A stretch of DNA of 10,518 nt from Euperipatoides rowelli (taxonomy: Eukaryota > Onychophora > Udeonychophora > Euonychophora > Peripatopsidae). Below, piece after piece: positions 8,501-10,518 of this stretch. The notes beneath the pieces are model-generated. The model did no database searches, had not been told where the DNA came from, and saw only the letters and a list, made by a program, of their open reading frames with translations. Numbering within the stretch: position 1 is the stretch's first letter; each line of letters begins with the position of its first letter. Location of the stretch: NCBI GenBank assembly GCA_003024985.2, contig PXIH01S0010603.1; one strand, written 5' to 3'. Both the position numbers and the translations under genes were made by a program.

Positions 8501-8629
8501 ATTTAGCCATTAAACAAACAAAAAAAAATATATACATTAATAGCATATAAAATCACAAATTCACATACAGTATGATACTTGGAAAAATAATACAATTTTC
8601 CGTATGAATTGTTATATATTTTCGTACCG

Positions 8630-8752
8630 ATGTGGTCAAATGTTAGCATTAAGCATGCACAATGCACAGGACCATTTGTTGAGAGAGTCCAGTCATGGTC
8701 ATTGGCTCATTGCATTCAATTGACCATAAAAGTGCAATCGATTCTTCAATGA
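8630..8752 (+). pseudogene. hAT transposase relic
   Basis: A 40-codon frame (open back to 8591, closed by TGA at 8750-8752) contains VQSWSLAHCIQLTIKVQSIL. This resembles the conserved hAT transposase block of the type C-x-A-H-x-[LI]-Q-L-x-[VI]-K, with the usual cysteine before x-A-H replaced by serine. It lies in the same orientation as the element and between its inverted repeats, which strengthens the reading. I see no BED zinc finger, no full catalytic domain and no C-terminal dimerisation region, and the frame breaks on both sides. Full hAT transposases have about 600-700 residues, so this is a small remnant of a dead gene. The match is short and made from memory of the family pattern. 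Confidence 0.5.
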
Positions 8753-9517
8753 CAATTTCTAGATTTCCGCACAATTAATAATTCACGAGAANTTCAAACT
8801 TTTTTAATATTAATAATTACTGGGTCTATCTTTTATCAAAATAATTTTATTTTTAAAAATAATAAGACAATAGAGACCTCAGTCTCACGTCTATAGTAAA
8901 AACAACAAGCCATCACTTTTTTTTTTTTATTCCGTCTCTTCTCACAAAATGATAGCCATTCATTTCAAGTTAGCTATTGTTTGTTAAATTTTGTTTTTCA
9001 AGGAGTTTAAATTAATTAAAACCAGAAGATAAGAGACATTGTTTATCTGCTATTGAGTACTTGCTTCATTATTAGAACTGGAGGGAAATGCACTTTTAAT
9101 TAATTAATTAGTCTATTATTAATAAATATTTTTCCGTGAGTAACTTACTTATTCAGTATTACAATATTTAAAAATGTATATTCTCTAGATCTTGACAACT
9201 GAGGAACGCCTCTTTACAGGCAGCAATATTACTGTAGGCCTATGTATATTGTGTTTTTCACTAGCAAACTGCACTGACAAACTATAATGAGCTTAAGAAT
9301 CTTCAATTGTCAAATATTATTTTTAATAATTGAAGCAAAACGCCCAAGAGACAATGTACATTTAATGATTCTTGGTCATAATTTATTTATTTTTTTTTTA
9401 AAAAAAAAAAGCATTCAACATAATGAGTTTTTGACACAGTCATGCACAATTTTTTTTGTTATTCTCCATCCCCCACCCCCATTGACAAAGATTGTCCCAT
9501 TTTATAATTTTAAATTT

Positions 9518-9529
9518 ATGGGATCCCTA
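9518..9529 (-). repeat. Right terminal inverted repeat of the hAT element
   Basis: ATGGGATCCCTA is the exact reverse complement of the left terminus. About 20 bases further inside, GATTGTCCCA (9490-9499) mirrors TGGGACAGTC of the left end with one mismatch, extending the imperfect inverted repeat to about 40 bp. Confidence 0.85.
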
Positions 9530-9537
9530 ATTTTCAA
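9530..9537. repeat. Right target-site duplication of the hAT element
   Basis: The word ATTTTCAA directly follows the right inverted repeat and is identical to 8220-8227. The exact match suggests the insertion is not extremely old, although the interior has lost most coding capacity. Confidence 0.85.
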
Positions 9538-10287
9538 TAATGTTCATTTCACATTGAATAGCCAAAAAATATCTTTTGCTTTAAGTTTAATGATAACAAC
9601 CTGTGAGTAAAATCTGCAAGATATTAAAAAAAAAAGTCTTTAACTTCAAATATCACAAAAATTAGGCTAAAAAAACATAATTTACACAATAGTCAAAATT
9701 TTGAAATGATACAGGGACCAAAATTATTCAAATTGTTACCAATTCAGATTAAAATAATGAACCATCCCTGGGAGAATAATATAGCCTAATGCTATAGTTT
9801 TCAATACCGGTATATTTTAAGTTTTAATTTGATTATGGTAATGTGATATCCCGGAGACAGTTATTAATAATTTCATAGAACAATGCAGCTGACCTAGATA
9901 GGCCTTGAGGCATTCTTCAAAGATATAGCATTGCCATGGCAACTCAAAGCAAAATTTGTGGCATATTGAATCAGCTAAACTAACGTTAAAGTAGCCTATC
10001 CATTATTTAAAAATATTTTGTGCCGTCTAGTCTTAAAAGTACTGTATATCTTCTATTCTCATTAGTGGAAAGCATTAAGGTTCAATTTGAACGTTTATGT
10101 ACGACACCAGTTATAAAGCAATCATATTTGAAATATTGTTGCGGAGGGGACAGCAAAATTTTACTTTTTTTAAATTTCAATTTTAGAGCCAAATCTCTGC
10201 TCTTCACAACTTAGCAGAAAAATTAAAAATATATAGTGTAATTTTATATATACAGTATATACTGTATATTTACCGTAGAATGCCGAC
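9538..10287. other. Non-coding AT-rich stretch right of the hAT element
   Basis: This is probably intron upstream of the UNC93-like exon in gene sense. It contains GTAGCCTAT at 9991, a TACCGTA word at 10271 and the palindrome at 10248. An unrecognised minus-strand frame (10002-9817) and a plus-strand frame (10020-10214) show no family resemblance. Confidence 0.55.
10248..10269. repeat. 22-bp perfect palindrome
   Basis: A perfect palindrome is centred between 10258 and 10259, with core CAGTATATACTG and AT-only arms extending to 10248 and 10269. It could extrude as a small hairpin; no function is visible. Confidence 0.75.
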
Positions 10288-10480
10288 TAAGAGCGTTCCA
10301 CAAAGCAAGGGTGCCCCCCCCCCTATTTCTTGTCAAAACATAGATATATAGCACCATCGCTGAACAAGAGCGCCATCACTGCATTTTGACTTTATCACTC
10401 TAAAGAAAATCCAAGCAAGAGCGCCCCCTAGATTTTTACCTCATTTAAGGTTCAGGACAGGGTATCCATACAAGAGCGCC
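10288..10480 (+). repeat. Dispersed CAAGAGCGCC word cluster
   Basis: CAAGAGCGCC occurs exactly at 10365-10374, 10416-10425 and 10471-10480 (steps of 51 and 55). Degenerate copies are TAAGAGCGTT at 10288 and CAAGGGTGCC at 10306. The intervening sequence is not obviously repeated. This suggests a degenerate minisatellite or the start of an interspersed repeat continuing past the window end. Confidence 0.6.
10314..10323 (+). repeat. C10 homopolymer
   Basis: A run of ten C within the CAAGAGCGCC cluster, in CAAGGGTGCC followed by further C bases. It is notable in DNA of this composition and may have grown by slippage from a GCGCCCCC-like copy such as the one at 10421. Confidence 0.8.
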
Positions 10481-10518
10481 ATGTAAAAATTTTCATGTCA
10501 CCAGCTGACATTATTATG

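Larger units (their letters stand above)
8228..9529 (+). mobile_element. Decayed hAT-superfamily DNA transposon with intact TIRs and TSD
   Basis: The 1302-bp element starts TAGGGATCCCAT (8228-8239) and ends with the exact reverse complement ATGGGATCCCTA (9518-9529). Both outer flanks carry the identical 8-bp word ATTTTCAA (8220-8227 and 9530-9537), a target-site duplication of the length typical for hAT elements. The terminal TAGGG fits the hAT 5' consensus (YARNG). The inverted similarity resumes further in: TGGGACAGTC at 8255-8264 is matched by TGGGACAATC read from the right end (9499-9490). The left 220 bp is rich in GTCCCG words, as expected of subterminal transposase-binding repeats. A transposase relic (8630-8752) shows the element was once autonomous or derives from one that was. 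It lies in the intron upstream of the UNC93-like exon, about 150 bp from the acceptor. Two ambiguous bases (8351, 8792) fall inside it. Confidence 0.85.

Noticed and set aside
9287-9610. Plus-strand frame of 107 codons
   Set aside because: It runs across the right end and target duplication of the hAT element, so it cannot be an ancestral gene. It is rich in Phe/Ile/Leu from T-rich DNA and contains runs translated from homopolymers.
9817-10002. Minus-strand stop-to-stop frame of 61 codons containing ELPWQCYIFEECLKAYLGQ
   Set aside because: It looks slightly protein-like but has no early start, no splice evidence and no family I recognise; kept only as a candidate for a translated search.
10020-10214. 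Plus-strand frame of 64 codons
   Set aside because: No recognisable domain and no splice or homology support; the composition fits chance.
1-10518. CRISPR array, tRNA, rRNA, operon or phage genes
   Set aside because: No regularly spaced identical repeats, no cloverleaf sequence, no ribosomal sequence and no coding density; the DNA is clearly nuclear eukaryotic intron-type sequence.

Overview
This window looks like nuclear DNA from an animal genome. It is very AT-rich (about 28 % G+C by eye), full of homopolymer runs, and has almost no open reading frames. The only convincing host gene part is a single spliced exon on the minus strand (7808-8075). It encodes part of a UNC93-family transporter-like membrane protein, and its clean acceptor and donor sites show an intron-bearing eukaryote. 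Recurring words such as TAGCCTAC and TACCGTA, together with decayed hAT-type DNA transposons, fit an invertebrate, perhaps aquatic, but I cannot name the species.

Layout. Positions 1-1570 are AT-rich non-coding sequence with a few small repeated motifs. At 1573-1650 lies a short GC-richer patch that resembles a transposon end, followed by a G-rich purine tract. Positions 1680-3160 are non-coding. At 3165-3344 (minus) there is a broken protein-like frame with two in-frame stops, next to a hAT-like terminal sequence at 3363-3435. Positions 3436-7807 are a long non-coding stretch with one GC-richer island (5033-5101), a nested hairpin (6216-6256) and several A, T, C and AG tracts. This stretch is probably the intron downstream of the UNC93 exon. 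Upstream of the exon in gene sense (higher coordinates), the intron carries a well-delimited hAT element at 8228-9529. It has 12-bp terminal inverted repeats, an exact 8-bp target-site duplication, a short transposase relic, and an internal 94-bp tandem duplication whose two copies are joined by an ambiguous base. Positions 9538-10518 are non-coding and end in a cluster of a repeated CAAGAGCGCC word.

No operon, RNA gene or multi-gene system is visible. The window is best read as an intron-rich piece of one animal gene, colonised by dead DNA transposons. I found no evidence of a new biological system. The most informative results are the fully reconstructed hAT insertion, its suspicious internal duplication, and the over-represented short words.
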